Assembly: GCA_029834535.1 (NCBI GenBank)
Contig: JAQMWT010000086.1
Location: forward strand, 1-24,756
Length of the DNA stretch: 24,756 nucleotides
From: Chrysophaeum taylorii
Taxonomy: Eukaryota > Sar > Pelagophyceae > Pelagomonadales > Pelagomonadaceae
Direction: 5' to 3'
The translations under genes were made by a program, and so were the position numbers. Each line of letters begins with the position of its first letter. The first letter of the stretch is position 1. Shown here piece by piece: positions 1-8,866 of this stretch. The notes under the pieces were generated by a model. It did no database searches, was not told where the DNA came from, and saw only the letters and a program-made list of their open reading frames with translations.

Positions 1-147
1 TGTTGTACTTCGTTCAGTTACGTATTGCCTTATGGCAGGGTGGCTTATCGCGTCCTTCTGCTCGAATCGAAGGCTCGACGGATCTGCGTGCAAGTCTGTC
101 TTCAATCGTGCCTTTAGCTATCTCATAGAGTGATCTCATCAGCTTGA
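1..147 (-). other. Retroelement pol remnant without recognisable motif
   Basis: This stretch lies downstream of the RNase H end in the direction of retroelement transcription. It should hold the RNase H to integrase linker. No integrase zinc finger (HHCC) or catalytic motif is visible in any frame, and no long frame remains. Confidence 0.4.
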
Positions 148-1070
148 TCAGCAAAGGGAGCCGGGCAGCAGATTATACCGGTTCGGCTTCGTACGCAAAT
201 TGAGGCGGCGGCGCGCTCCGACAGCGCTAACTGCGCTAGAGCGGTATACTCCGCGTCTGCCAACAGGGCATAGTCGCTGATGAGAGGTGACTTGCGCGCG
301 GAACATCGGTGGGGATCTCCGGAAGATCAGATGCGGCTCCATTGATGGTTCTCCGTCTTCGTCCTGCTCGATTAATGGAATTGGATTGCGCGACAGGCAA
401 TCAGGGATGCGCATGCCCGGGGAGCTTTCCGGGTTGTATCCGAGCTCCCGGTCGAACGCAGTAAGCCGCATAGCCCATCGTGCTAACTGTCCAGACGTGC
501 GATTCGATCCCGCAGACGTTAAGTTACGATGATCGTCTCTTTGTCTGATGACCTTCGATATAAAATCAGAAGTTTTTAGAGAGCAGAGGTAGCTGCGAGG
601 AGTTCAAGCGCCGAGGATCATATTTCCTCATCGATTTGGGCACAGTTCGACTCCAGTACTCAATGACTCTTCCTCCACCCGTTCTTTTCCATCGTCACCA
701 ACGACTGGCACTTTCTGAAACAAGTAAGCGCCTAATCCACGCAGATGCATCGCGTCCGAATGTAGAACGGCAATGAGTAGTCCGGATGGTAAATGCCCTT
801 AGAACAATAGCTTCGATGATGGCATCCCAGGCCCTTTGACATCTTAGTCCATTCGAACTTAACATCTGGCAAAGTCAACTGTCTTAACGGCGCCGCGACT
901 CGCGCGAAATTGCGCACATAACGACGACAAAACTCCCCATCCCAAGGAAGGAGCGGACTTGCTTTTGGGATCAGCATCTGACAAGTACCAGGGATTGGCA
1001 TATGCCGGATGGCCTCCGTCGATCTTGGTGACGGAGAGTCATTCGGGGTAGACAAATGCCCCAAATTCAA
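148..1070 (-). pseudogene. Connection and RNase H part of retroelement pol, decayed
   Basis: The frame at 732-1070 carries RRYVRNFARVAAPLRQLT followed by VKFEWT. This is the connection segment that follows reverse transcriptase in Ty3/gypsy elements (typical form: R-R-F-I-x-x-F-A-x-x-A-x-P-L-x-x-L-T). After it, the expected PF-x-x-x-T-D-A-S start of RNase H is only partly kept: PFYIRTRC stands where the first catalytic Asp should be. The frame at 148-471 contains RLTAFDRELGYNPESSPG and then PDCLSRNP, matching the C-terminal 'fd..i.y.pG..n..aDaLSR' block. The two frames differ and are separated by stops, so the domain is broken. Confidence 0.75.
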
Positions 1071-1160
1071 TGACCTCCTTCATAGGTGGATCTTCTTAAC
1101 CTTGCCGCTATACCGGCCGACGCCAAGTGGGGAATGACTTGAACAAGGCGGCAAATGACT

Positions 1161-1896
1161 CTAGTGTCTGCATGCCCAGCAAATGTCGTCGATATAAGCC
1201 ACTAGGTCACGGTACAACCACTTCGACAGATCGGTGTTGAGTTGCTTGCAGAACAGGCTGCCAGAGCTTGACTCCCAAAGGTAAACGCATATAGCTGAAT
1301 GGCCCAAGGACTGAGTGAAGGTCACTACATCGCGCGCGTCCGCTGACAATCGCAAATTGTGAACCCCATCGGATGTCCATGCTAGAACGACGAAACTTGT
1401 CGGTGAGAAACATCAACGCGTCGGTCATGCTCACGCTCGGCCAACTGTCATCCTTGAGCAATTTGTTGAGGCGCCGCAGGTCGACAGCTGCTCTGTAAGC
1501 GTTGGAAGTGCCTGGCTCAGCCCCTTTCTTAGGCAGCATCAGGATAGGAAAACCCCAAGGAGAGTGCGCGGGACGGACAACTCCGTCTCGACTCCATTCC
1601 TCGATTTGAAGTCTCAAGCACTCGATCTTCTCCTTTGACAACCGAAACGGCGACAACTCAATCGGGCTCGGATTGTCCTCTTTGAACCGGAGGGTGACCT
1701 CAGGCGAATCAACGGGTCTCATCACGTCATCAAAGAATGCCCACGAGTAGGAAAGCAAATGTCGCATCATCCGTTTTTCATCCTCATTTAAAGCAGGATG
1801 GTCTGTAATGCCCAGCGCAGCCATCAATCTTCGACCTGCGTGACGGTCGGAGGGATGACTTGATGCCTCTTGATCAGCTAAATGAGGAGGCACCAC
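1161..1896 (-). pseudogene. Reverse transcriptase of the gypsy-like element, frameshifted
   Basis: RNA-directed DNA polymerase that would copy the element RNA to cDNA. The frame at 1207-1896 has SPFRLSKEK, then GVVRPAHSPWGFPILMLPKK, then AVDLRRLNKLLKDDSWP, then SSMDI with the first catalytic Asp, then GPFSYMRLPLGVK. The frame then breaks. The YIDD active-site box, with the other two Asp, lies in another frame at about 1185-1196 (frame 1161-1355). All main palm motifs are recognisable, so decay is recent or mild. The frame change near 1240-1300 prevents a continuous polymerase. Confidence 0.85.
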
Positions 1897-2916
1897 TGGT
1901 ACAGGATAACCATGTTCGTCGTTAGGCGCGTCCGCCCACGGAACTGCGCGTCTTGAAATACGTGCGGTCGCTCCTTCAATGTGCCGTCCTCTTCAGCGGT
2001 CGAGGTGTTAGGGTCGAGCGTGGGAATACGCGAGTCGATAGCAAAAGATGAAAACCGTAGAAGACGGTAATCGGGATTGGCCATCGTCGCGGTAGTGATA
2101 TTCCGTAGTTGACCCTGATTGCGAATCACGTGATTGAATGAGTTATGCACTGCGAGTGCGATGCGCATCATAGTCGCAGGAGGTACCATGCTCCCCAGCA
2201 TCTTCATAGCCGCTGATTGCGAAATGCCCCATTTCCACGTCGTGGGGACGGTCATGATCTCCTGATGCATTCCACGGACAGTGGTCGCACATTGGAAAAG
2301 TGAGGGCCCATCTGCAACTTGTTGCGCGTCACCGTGAAAGTGGGGCCGATGGCTGGTCGCGTAGATGAAAAACTGTTCACCACAATCAGAGGGTGACCAC
2401 TCGGAAAGCCTAACGCTGGCCCGAAACGGTCCTGCAAATTGGGTGGCACTCGCGTCAGTAGTGGCAATGACAAGCGCACATTGCTGCCAAGTAGGCGCGT
2501 GCGCGAACACAGCAATTCCGGGGTGATACTGAAAAGTCAACCACACGCGGAATGTAGAACTTGTGATGGATAAAGGAAATCACGGATGGCTCCTGCTCCA
2601 ACGTCCATCGTCCAATCACGTGAGGTGCATTGCGGAAATGACGCAGAACCCACGAGGTGATGGCAGCACCCTTGCGCGCGTCCCTGTAGTGCAGATTCGC
2701 GGTCGAGCCATAAATACAAGGAGGACTGGCGTGGAAGTATGAATGTCTCAATGATCCTTATGTAGGTATGACAAGACCACATCGTACGTACGACGATGAG
2801 ATTTCCCCCAGGTCATGAAGCACGTACGGGATCTTAGGAAAGTTGTGCTGAAAAACAGCTCGCGCTTGTGGACATGAGTCCAAAGCCAACACAATGCGAA
2901 AAGAGGTTCCATAGAT
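1878..2916 (-). pseudogene. Inter-domain pol segment, degenerate
   Basis: This lies between the protease spacer and the reverse transcriptase. The longest frame (1878-2546) has no motif I can name. It contains short protein-like stretches such as NPDYRLLRFSSFAIDSRIPTL and ends in WCLLI, overlapping the start of the RT frame. From 2546 to 2916 only short frames remain. By position this is the protease-RT linker of the polyprotein. No catalytic residues are visible. Confidence 0.5.
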
Positions 2917-3966
2917 TCATTGCATCGTTGGATCCCCAAACTCGATCCACCAGCGCCGGCGAAATAAACGACGACGCTGATATAGGTGATTGGAATCCAA
3001 ACCAAAGCATGCATGCCTAGCAATCAGCTCCTGAGTCGTGGCTTCTTCCTTCGACATTTTTGTTGTTCCTTCTTCTGGAGGTTCAGGAGGGGGTCTCACA
3101 GCTAAGACCTCCTCGACTTCCGTCTCATCTTCGTCAGCTGAAGCAGTCGCAAAACAGACTCTTGTATCCTCTTCAGCGGCTTCCAGCTGTACTTTGACGC
3201 AACCTTCATGTGGTATGATCTCTTCCTCGATCATGGGTACCTCAGGGTCGAGTCCAATAGGTCCTGTGCCAACATGCTCCACAGCCACGTAAACTTCGTT
3301 CGGCTCGTGGAAGCAATATGACGACAAAGAGTTTGGTATCACACGCAAATCAGGGTAGAGCGAGCGATAAGGGCGGTAGGCCTGACCTCTCATCAGTGGC
3401 GCGTCACAGACAAGCTCCAGCACATACGGATGGCCGGGTGCGAGATAGTGGGTCTTAGTCACAAACGCGAAGTGAGGGACGACGGTGGGATCCTCACAGG
3501 ATACTTGACTTTGTCTGCCCGTACCCGCAGAAATCTCACAACCATGCGCGTCTAGCGGAGGATGCTCTGGGTCAGTGCGATGGTGCTCGGCTCTAGCCTG
3601 GATGGACCGAAGCAAGCTATCGTACCGCCAAGGAGTAGCAAATGGCTGCCACTGCTTCTGGTTCCCGTCGTGTATGGCGAGCTTCGCCGTCGGGAACATA
3701 GGAACCACTGTTGGAGTCGCATCGAACGCTTCGTTGAAGAGGACAACGCCCTGGTGGTCCTGAAGCGCATCGGGATCTCTACTTTTCAGAACTCCAATGG
3801 TAACTTCAGAGCGACGGAAAATGGCCAACTCGGAAGCGTAATCCATGATAGAACCCAAAAGTCGTAATTCTCGCGCTCCTAGTAGTAGCTGCCCATTCGT
3901 CTGCCCCACGAAAAACATCAGCAGAGTGGAAGTTCCAGCCGTCATAGAAACGCGCAAGATATCCAT
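2917..3966 (-). pseudogene. Protease C-terminal part plus acidic linker of pol
   Basis: 349-codon frame. Residues about 18-50 read VGQTNGQLLLGARELRLLG then SIMDYASELAIF. This matches the second half of a retropepsin, where an I/L-L-L-G turn is followed by 'I-D-Y' (typical 'x-L-I-L-G-x-x-x-L-x-x-x-x-x-x-I-D-Y'). The rest is an acidic, proline-rich spacer (EEE, DEDETEVEEV, PPPEPPEEG) with no known domain. The catalytic half of the protease lies at the end of the gag frame, 24 bases upstream in another frame. A frameshift near 3950-3966 therefore cuts the protease in two, by mutation or as a gag-pol recoding site. Confidence 0.6.
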
Positions 3967-6806
3967 TCGCGAATAGCCGCTCCCGAACCACCTGATCCGC
4001 TAAGAGTGCGAGTAGAGGGCAGCGCCTGGCGATAAATGATCTTATTTTCACGTCTGAGCTTGTTGTAAAACACGTGATCGATGTATGGCGAGTCAGCCAT
4101 ACCATCCAGCCCAGCTGCAAGGACCGAATAAGATGCACCATCCTGAGACACAACGGCGACAGGGATATACGTCAAACATGTCAACTTCGTCCCGTCGTAT
4201 GTCACTGCTTTGTTCTCACGATGATCGGGATGACTAGCTGTATTCATCGCTGTCTGCGGGCAGAACTCATCGAAATCAGAGCTAATGCTCGGGCATGCAG
4301 CGGAGCCAGTGGCAAGATCCTCTGATGACGGCTCCACAACGATGGCCATCAATTGGTCTCGACCAGTAAACCAGCTTGGGTCCTTGTCTTTCGACATCTC
4401 CCTTCCGTCCTGACTGGAGAGGATGGACGCGACTTTGCGCACCTCAGCACTCCGACTCTCTTCTGCCGTCCATGCGTCCTCGGTGATCACCAAAAAGGAG
4501 GGCGGTTCCATGGGTTCATCACAAAAGGAGTGCTCTTCTGGTGTTACATCACCACGGCTCTCATCCTCGTCGTCTCCGCTGATCACATTGCCGTCAATCA
4601 GCGCCGCATTCTGCACCGTGCATCCATTGAATCGCCTAGGGCCGCACTGATCTTCATCAAGCACATCGAGCCACTGGGAGGCAGCGCCGGCACTGCACTG
4701 GCTGGGGTTGGCCTGCTGCTGTGTCGACTGGGTAGCTTGTCGTAGCAACGACAGGGTGTTTAGTGCCTGCGCAACGTCCTCCGATCTCAGCGTGCGCGAT
4801 GCACTCTGCTGCTGCACCACTGGTTGCTGAACCATCTGCTGCGGAGCGGCTGCGATTACCTGTTGGGGACCGGCACCTGTGCCCTGCGCAGCAGTGTAGA
4901 CGACCTGTGGGGGTGGCGTAAATGGTGCTTGAACGCGCCGCGTCACGGCAGCTTGATTAGCCGTGACCGTTTGTCGACATTGGGCCTGTCCTTCTGCCGT
5001 CGGTGGGAAGCCTGCAGCCTTCAACGTTCGGGCAGCGCGAGCTTTCCGATCAGAATTTCCAGACCTAGGACACACTCCACCATCGTGCCCGTAATAAATA
5101 TGCTTCCCACATTTCAAGCACGTCATCAACGCATAGTGTAACTCAGAGTCGAGGTTCTCCGGCAGCCGACCTGACGCGTCAGAGCTGGTGACATAACCTG
5201 CTAGCTGCTGCTGCTGATACCATTCCTTACGCGTACGGTGGGGCTTGTCTTTTGGGACTTTGGTCTTTTTTGGATCTTCATGCTTGTCGCTGGACGTCCC
5301 CACCTCTGGCATCGCGTCCAATTGCAAGGCAAGTTGGAACGTCTGGTCTAGCGTTTGGTCCGGGGCCGAGATCCGCGCAAGGTGAATGTCGTGTCGGAGC
5401 TTTTCAGACGATAACCCTCGGAGAAAGTGCATCCGAAAAGCTTCGGGTTCCACCGGGTTCTTAGAAGCAGCTCGCCATAGTCCAAATTTTTGGACCCACT
5501 TGCTGACGTACTTGGAGAGCGGCAGGTTGCCTTGCGTCATCGTGTACCACTCGTACTCCAGTTGCTCTGTAGTAGCTCGAGGAGGGCAGGGCAATAGGAG
5601 TGCTTCCTCGATTTTGGCCAAGTACTCCTCGTCGTGCTTACGGATTTCCGCCTTCGAAACACGTCCGCGTAAATACCCTTTCCATAGTGGCTTGTGCTCG
5701 TCTTCCCACTTGTTATAAACAGTCATGGGAGCGAGTTGATATTCGCCACCGATCATGTTCATGGCGCATGAAGGACGGTCGAGCCTTAGCTCGATGATCC
5801 GCATCAGTTGGTTCCACCACGTCCGTACTTCGTCACGCGTCTTGACAATAGGGCCTTGGAGTGTCGGGAAGTTCAACCTGTGCATCCCCGTCGGACCTCT
5901 ATCGATGCTGATGGTATCATCGAACTCATCATCGTCGCCAGAAGGATCGAAGTCAGGTGCAGAGGGCCTCCGCCGTATTGGTTCGGGATGCTTTCGAGGC
6001 GGGGGGTCGTCTGCACGATTCGCCGCGGCGTCGTCCGCTAATTCCGGTCTGGCGCGATCAACGTCAGGTGATGATGGTCGCTTGTTTCGGACTCGTGTGG
6101 CCTCTTTGAGCTCACGCCGCAGCTTCTCGGCCTCGTGCCGCTGAAACTCGGCCTCTCGACGATGTTGCTCGACGAGGGTAGCATCGAGAGATGGTGGATA
6201 TTCTTCTCGAGCTCGTCTCGTGTCTTCGATTTCTCGTCGAAGCCGTTCATTCTTGGCTCGTTCATGCTGAACTGTCCGACGCTGAAGCTCAGCGTCTCGG
6301 TATTGGCGTTGAGACTCTTCTCGCTCGTATTCCATCGTCCCTTCGAGATAGTGGATCTTAGAGCGACATTCTTCAACTTTTTCGAGGAGGGTGCGCATAA
6401 GCGCGGGATCCCCCTCTATCTTTTCTTCTCCAGCAATCGCAGAGTAAGGTGGGGCCGGCGGTGCTCGAGTCACCGGCTCCCGGATTGCAGCTGGAGTTCC
6501 TGGGTCGGACCGTAGTCGTTCCGTACGGATCGTCTCGTCTTCTCGTACGTGCACGGGCATAGGCGTTGGCTCGCCCCCGACTACCGTTGCAGGCATAGGT
6601 TCTGGGGCTGTCATGGTCCCCACTTCTTCACTTTCTGGAGTGCGCACTTCTGGCCGGACAGCCGTATCCGCCGCACTCTCCACTGGTATCTCCACTCGTT
6701 CGCCACCCGTCCCGACATCTAGCCGTCTTCGGAGGGATGACTCCATCACTGGGGTGATGACTCGCCGCAGGCGTGCCTGGGCGTCCCGAAACCACGGAGC
6801 CGTCAT
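3942..6806 (-). CDS. Gag-like polyprotein of the gypsy-like element, intact 954-codon frame
   Basis: Structural protein that would pack element RNA into virus-like particles. Order: proline-rich N-terminus; long charged coiled coil at about residues 134-240 (runs of E, R and Q, such as EEYPPSLDATLVEQHRREAE); low-complexity acidic hinge (about 243-300); capsid-type helical domain at about 305-495 (TRDEVRTWWNQLM, MTQGNLPLSKYVSKWVQKFG, FLRGLSSEKLRHDI); a Cys/His finger with Cys563, Cys566, His574, Cys579; a Gln-rich stretch; an acidic tail; and the N-terminal part of a protease at about 895-920 (GLDGMADSPYID). The finger is CX2CX7HX4C rather than the usual CX2CX4HX4C. The start ATG lies just downstream of the A-rich leader. 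The frame is uninterrupted although the downstream pol is badly broken. Confidence 0.8.
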   Translation of the reverse strand: MTAPWFRDAQARLRRVITPVMESSLRRRLDVGTGGERVEIPVESAADTAVRPEVRTPESEEVGTMTAPEPMPATVVGGEPTPMPVHVREDETIRTERLRSDPGTPAAIREPVTRAPPAPPYSAIAGEEKIEGDPALMRTLLEKVEECRSKIHYLEGTMEYEREESQRQYRDAELQRRTVQHERAKNERLRREIEDTRRAREEYPPSLDATLVEQHRREAEFQRHEAEKLRRELKEATRVRNKRPSSPDVDRARPELADDAAANRADDPPPRKHPEPIRRRPSAPDFDPSGDDDEFDDTISIDRGPTGMHRLNFPTLQGPIVKTRDEVRTWWNQLMRIIELRLDRPSCAMNMIGGEYQLAPMTVYNKWEDEHKPLWKGYLRGRVSKAEIRKHDEEYLAKIEEALLLPCPPRATTEQLEYEWYTMTQGNLPLSKYVSKWVQKFGLWRAASKNPVEPEAFRMHFLRGLSSEKLRHDIHLARISAPDQTLDQTFQLALQLDAMPEVGTSSDKHEDPKKTKVPKDKPHRTRKEWYQQQQLAGYVTSSDASGRLPENLDSELHYALMTCLKCGKHIYYGHDGGVCPRSGNSDRKARAARTLKAAGFPPTAEGQAQCRQTVTANQAAVTRRVQAPFTPPPQVVYTAAQGTGAGPQQVIAAAPQQMVQQPVVQQQSASRTLRSEDVAQALNTLSLLRQATQSTQQQANPSQCSAGAASQWLDVLDEDQCGPRRFNGCTVQNAALIDGNVISGDDEDESRGDVTPEEHSFCDEPMEPPSFLVITEDAWTAEESRSAEVRKVASILSSQDGREMSKDKDPSWFTGRDQLMAIVVEPSSEDLATGSAACPSISSDFDEFCPQTAMNTASHPDHRENKAVTYDGTKLTCLTYIPVAVVSQDGASYSVLAAGLDGMADSPYIDHVFYNKLRRENKIIYRQALPSTRTLSGSGGSGAAIREWISCAFL

Positions 6807-7060
6807 CTAATTTTGTTTTTTTTTTTTTGTCGTCAAAGCAGCAATTTGCCGGCTACTGCTTGACTGCGCGCTTGAGCCGGTTGGCTAGAGGATATGGTCG
6901 TCCTCCCCGGCCTACCTGTTCTGGGAGATGGCTGTCTCCCCCAGGCGAACTCTTTTTTTTTTTTTCTCGGTTGTCTTGAGGATATGGTTGTCCTCCCCGG
7001 TCTGCCGTTCTGGGAGCGATGGCTTACTCCCCGCTCCCCAGGCGATTGTTTTTTTTTTTC
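6807..7060 (-). repeat. Gag 5' leader: two 90-bp repeats with poly(A) tracts and hairpins
   Basis: On the minus strand the leader holds three A tracts of about 12-14 bases, seen as T tracts near 6815-6829, 6952-6966 and 7048-7059. Between them are two copies of a unit with 90-bp period. Each unit has two hairpins. The first is GAGGA/TCCTC at 6888-6905 and 6978-6995. The second is CTGGGAGA/TCTCCCCCAG at 6921-6944 and CTGGGAGC/GCTCCCCAG at 7010-7041. The second stem differs between copies by a paired change (A-T to C-G), so pairing seems to be kept. By position this is the untranslated leader of the element RNA, a possible packaging or translation signal. Confidence 0.6.
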
Positions 7061-7480
7061 GAGACTCACGACAACGTCCGCTCACGTTCGAACACGCCGA
7101 ACGCTTGTTCCGCTTCGCGTATCGGAGTGACACCCTCGATTCGCCGGAACCGCACTCACAAACACGTCGGCTCTGCACTCGCTCAAAGCCTGAACACCGA
7201 TTCGCCGCCGGGCGCGGGAGACTGACAGTCCGGGATTCGCGTAACAACCCCGGAAACTATCAGTTCCCGTTTCTGAGACCACCTGTGGTGGAAACTCAGC
7301 TCACCCGCCCCTCTTCGCCTAACCGTCGGTCACAACGTGACCGCTCAACGGTCCTGAACCACGGGTGGTTCCACCACACGTCCAACCAAGCGCTCACACT
7401 CCGCTCACGCCATGCTGTCGAACATTTAATTGAGGGTAATTTCAAGGAAACAACAAGAATCGATAGATTCCAACAAGTGC
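7061..7480. other. Non-coding stretch with clustered short palindromes, possible LTR
   Basis: No convincing gene. Short perfect or near-perfect hairpins are crowded together: GGAAAC/GTTCCC near 7252-7268; CCACC-TGT-GGTGG at 7279-7291 inside an outer TGAG/CTCA stem; CGGTCAC-AAC-GTGACCG at 7327-7343; GAACCA-CGGG-TGGTTC at 7356-7371. By position it could be the 5' LTR of the gypsy-like element. No TG...CA ends, primer-binding site or second LTR can be shown here. Confidence 0.35.
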
Positions 7481-7483
7481 AGG

Positions 7484-7745
7484 CCAGTAAGTTCACCTAG
7501 TCCCAATCTCTAACCCCAGTAAGTTCACCTGGTCCCAGTAAGTTTCATATAAGTTCACCTGGTCAGTAAGTTCACCTAGCTCACACCCACTCCTTCGAGC
7601 TCGTCGCTCTCGCCTCCGCCAATCTAAGCTGCTTTGATCCGCACGCGCCGCCAACCTTTGAGTTTACTCTAAAAACTTTACTCTGAAAACCCCAGTATGT
7701 TCACCTGGTCCCAGTAAGTTCACCTGGTCCCAGTAAGTTCACCTA
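7484..7745. repeat. Seven copies of a CAGTAAGTTCACCT motif in two clusters
   Basis: The motif CAGTAAGTTCACCTGGTCC, or a close variant, occurs about four times at 7484-7580 and three times at 7694-7745, with about 110 unrelated bases between. In the right cluster it repeats in tandem with a 20-bp period. One copy in the left cluster carries an insertion (GTTTCATATAAGTTC), and several end in CTAG instead of CTGG. The array lies just past the C-terminus of the Helitron helicase relic. It may be a Helitron terminal or internal minisatellite, but no Helitron end (hairpin plus CTRR) can be fixed. Confidence 0.75.
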
Positions 7746-7774
7746 CCGTGGGCGTGTAGACGCCGGGAGGGTGC

Positions 7775-8336
7775 TTATCGGTATTGCGCAGCACGTGTGG
7801 GGTAGGGTGGAGTCGTCGACTCAGAAGAGGATATCCTCGGGGTTGCCGATCGACAGAGAGCCACGTAGAGCTGGACGTGGCAGAAGACAGGCTTGGGCAA
7901 GAGGACGCCGACCTTGCGGGGCGTCTGCCTCTGGCTCTTGTTGATCGTTTGGCGTCGGTGGGGCTTGAGGGATACAGGTTGGAGGAGCCTCGGTGACAGG
8001 ACACGATCGATCATGTATCTGGTACCGTTGCAGTGGCCGTGCGACGGGTCGAGGTTGCGAAGACTTTAAGCTCGCGATCAAAGTCAGCATGCCGTTGGTT
8101 GTCAGGGAGTTAAAAACTCGACTGTAAAGAGCGAGGCGTCGTCTTCCGATCCAACCTAGTCGGCCGAAAAGAACTCCGACGCCTCGTCTCCGGGAAAAAA
8201 AGGCCGCGGTCATGCGCGCGGCGTTGTCAGCATCGACAACATCGTTTCGACGGGGCGTGAGAATGGCGCGCTGAAAGAGCCGCCGCGGCTCGTGGAAATA
8301 GTCTGCGAGGTCGCCGTAGACGGCTTGGAGGATCAC
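7775..8336 (-). pseudogene. Helitron PIF1-like helicase, C-terminal fragment, decayed
   Basis: Helitron Rep/helicase proteins end in a PIF1-type helicase that unwinds DNA during rolling-circle transposition. Here the frame from 8336 reads VYGDLADYFHEPRRLFQRAI then LTPRRNDVVDADN, matching the typical 'RAIL-x-P-R-N-D-D-V-D' block. Another frame near 8100-8190 reads PGDEASEFFSAD, a stop, then VGSEDDASLFTVEFL, matching the following 'SAD.....D.....pvEFLN' block. A third frame at about 7840-7960 reads QTINKSQRQTPRKVGVLLP then VFCHVQLYVALCR, which is helicase motif VI (INKSQGQT...GVyLP...FsHGQLYVALSR). At least two frameshifts and a stop break it. The N-terminal Rep and helicase motifs I-III are absent. 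Confidence 0.8.
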
Positions 8337-8344
8337 TGTCTGGC

Positions 8345-8440
8345 TCTCGCGCCTACCTGATCCTTACTCTCGCGCCTACCTGATCCTTACCCTAAATCGA
8401 GGGACAGGACAGACAAACAGACAAACAGACAAACATCTGT
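8345..8440. repeat. 23-bp perfect tandem duplication and a CAGACAAA microsatellite
   Basis: The unit TCTCGCGCCTACCTGATCCT plus TAC occurs twice without change at 8345-8367 and 8368-8390. About 20 bases further, ACAGACAA units repeat three to four times (about 8408-8435). The first array abuts the upstream end of the helicase relic. Confidence 0.85.
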
Positions 8441-8825
8441 CGATTAGTAGTTAGGAAGATGGGTGATCCAGCAAGATATGCTAGATCGGCAAGAGCAACA
8501 CAGGTTCTCGGTACAGGAGTATCCTTGGAGAAGCAGGTGTGGGTGTCAAGCATGACACCGCCAAATTCAAGGTAACAGGCAGGTAACAGGCACATAAGTG
8601 GGGGGGGGGAATGGTTATTACCGCCACAGGGGAAAGTCGATAGACGTCGAAAGGGGCTTCCAACTGGCCACTTTGCTCCTGAGGCCACCCTCGTAGCTCC
8701 CGCACTCGTGATTTTATGCTGCTTTATTTCCTAGAGCCCCGCTGATGAGCGTGAGCAGGAACCGTCTGCTCGAGTTTACGTGGAAATCCAGGTAAAAACG
8801 CATGAAAGCTAGATATATTGATATA
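8441..8825. other. No gene seen
   Basis: Short frames only, none protein-like. A small direct repeat (CAGGTAACAGG twice near 8577-8590) and a run of nine G (about 8601-8609) are the only local structures. The right edge is AT-rich (ATATATTGATATAT) and abuts the TIR junction. Confidence 0.5.
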
Positions 8826-8866
8826 TAACCCTAAATGGAATTTTGTCAAAATTCCATTTAGGGTTA
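8826..8866. repeat. Perfect 20-bp palindrome: head-to-head joint of two MITE termini
   Basis: Left arm 8826-8845 and right arm 8847-8866 are exact reverse complements around one T. Each arm is the outer part of the terminal inverted repeat of the MITE family seen complete at 17577-17831 (AAAATTCCATTTAGGGTTA). Two element ends therefore meet back to back. The copy to the right continues; the one to the left is only this short end. Confidence 0.85.

Larger units (their letters stand above)
1..6830 (-). mobile_element. Ty3/gypsy-like LTR retroelement, gag to RNase H, left end off window
   Basis: Read on the minus strand, the order is gag, protease, reverse transcriptase, connection/RNase H, which is the Ty3/gypsy order. 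Gag is a single open frame. The pol part is split among several frames, so the copy cannot make a normal polyprotein. No integrase is seen; in this order it would lie to the left of base 1. The upstream LTR should lie above about 7060, but with no second LTR in the window its borders cannot be set. Class assignment rests on the reverse transcriptase and connection motifs and is firm; the clade is not determined. Confidence 0.85.

Noticed and set aside
6928..7500. Plus-strand 190-codon frame over the leader and palindrome region
   Set aside because: It begins in poly(T) and passes through repeats and hairpins; the text (FFFFSVV...) is not protein-like.
7484..7745. CRISPR-like array
   Set aside because: The repeat units are in direct tandem or irregularly spaced, there are no uniform unique spacers, and the surrounding DNA is eukaryotic transposon sequence.
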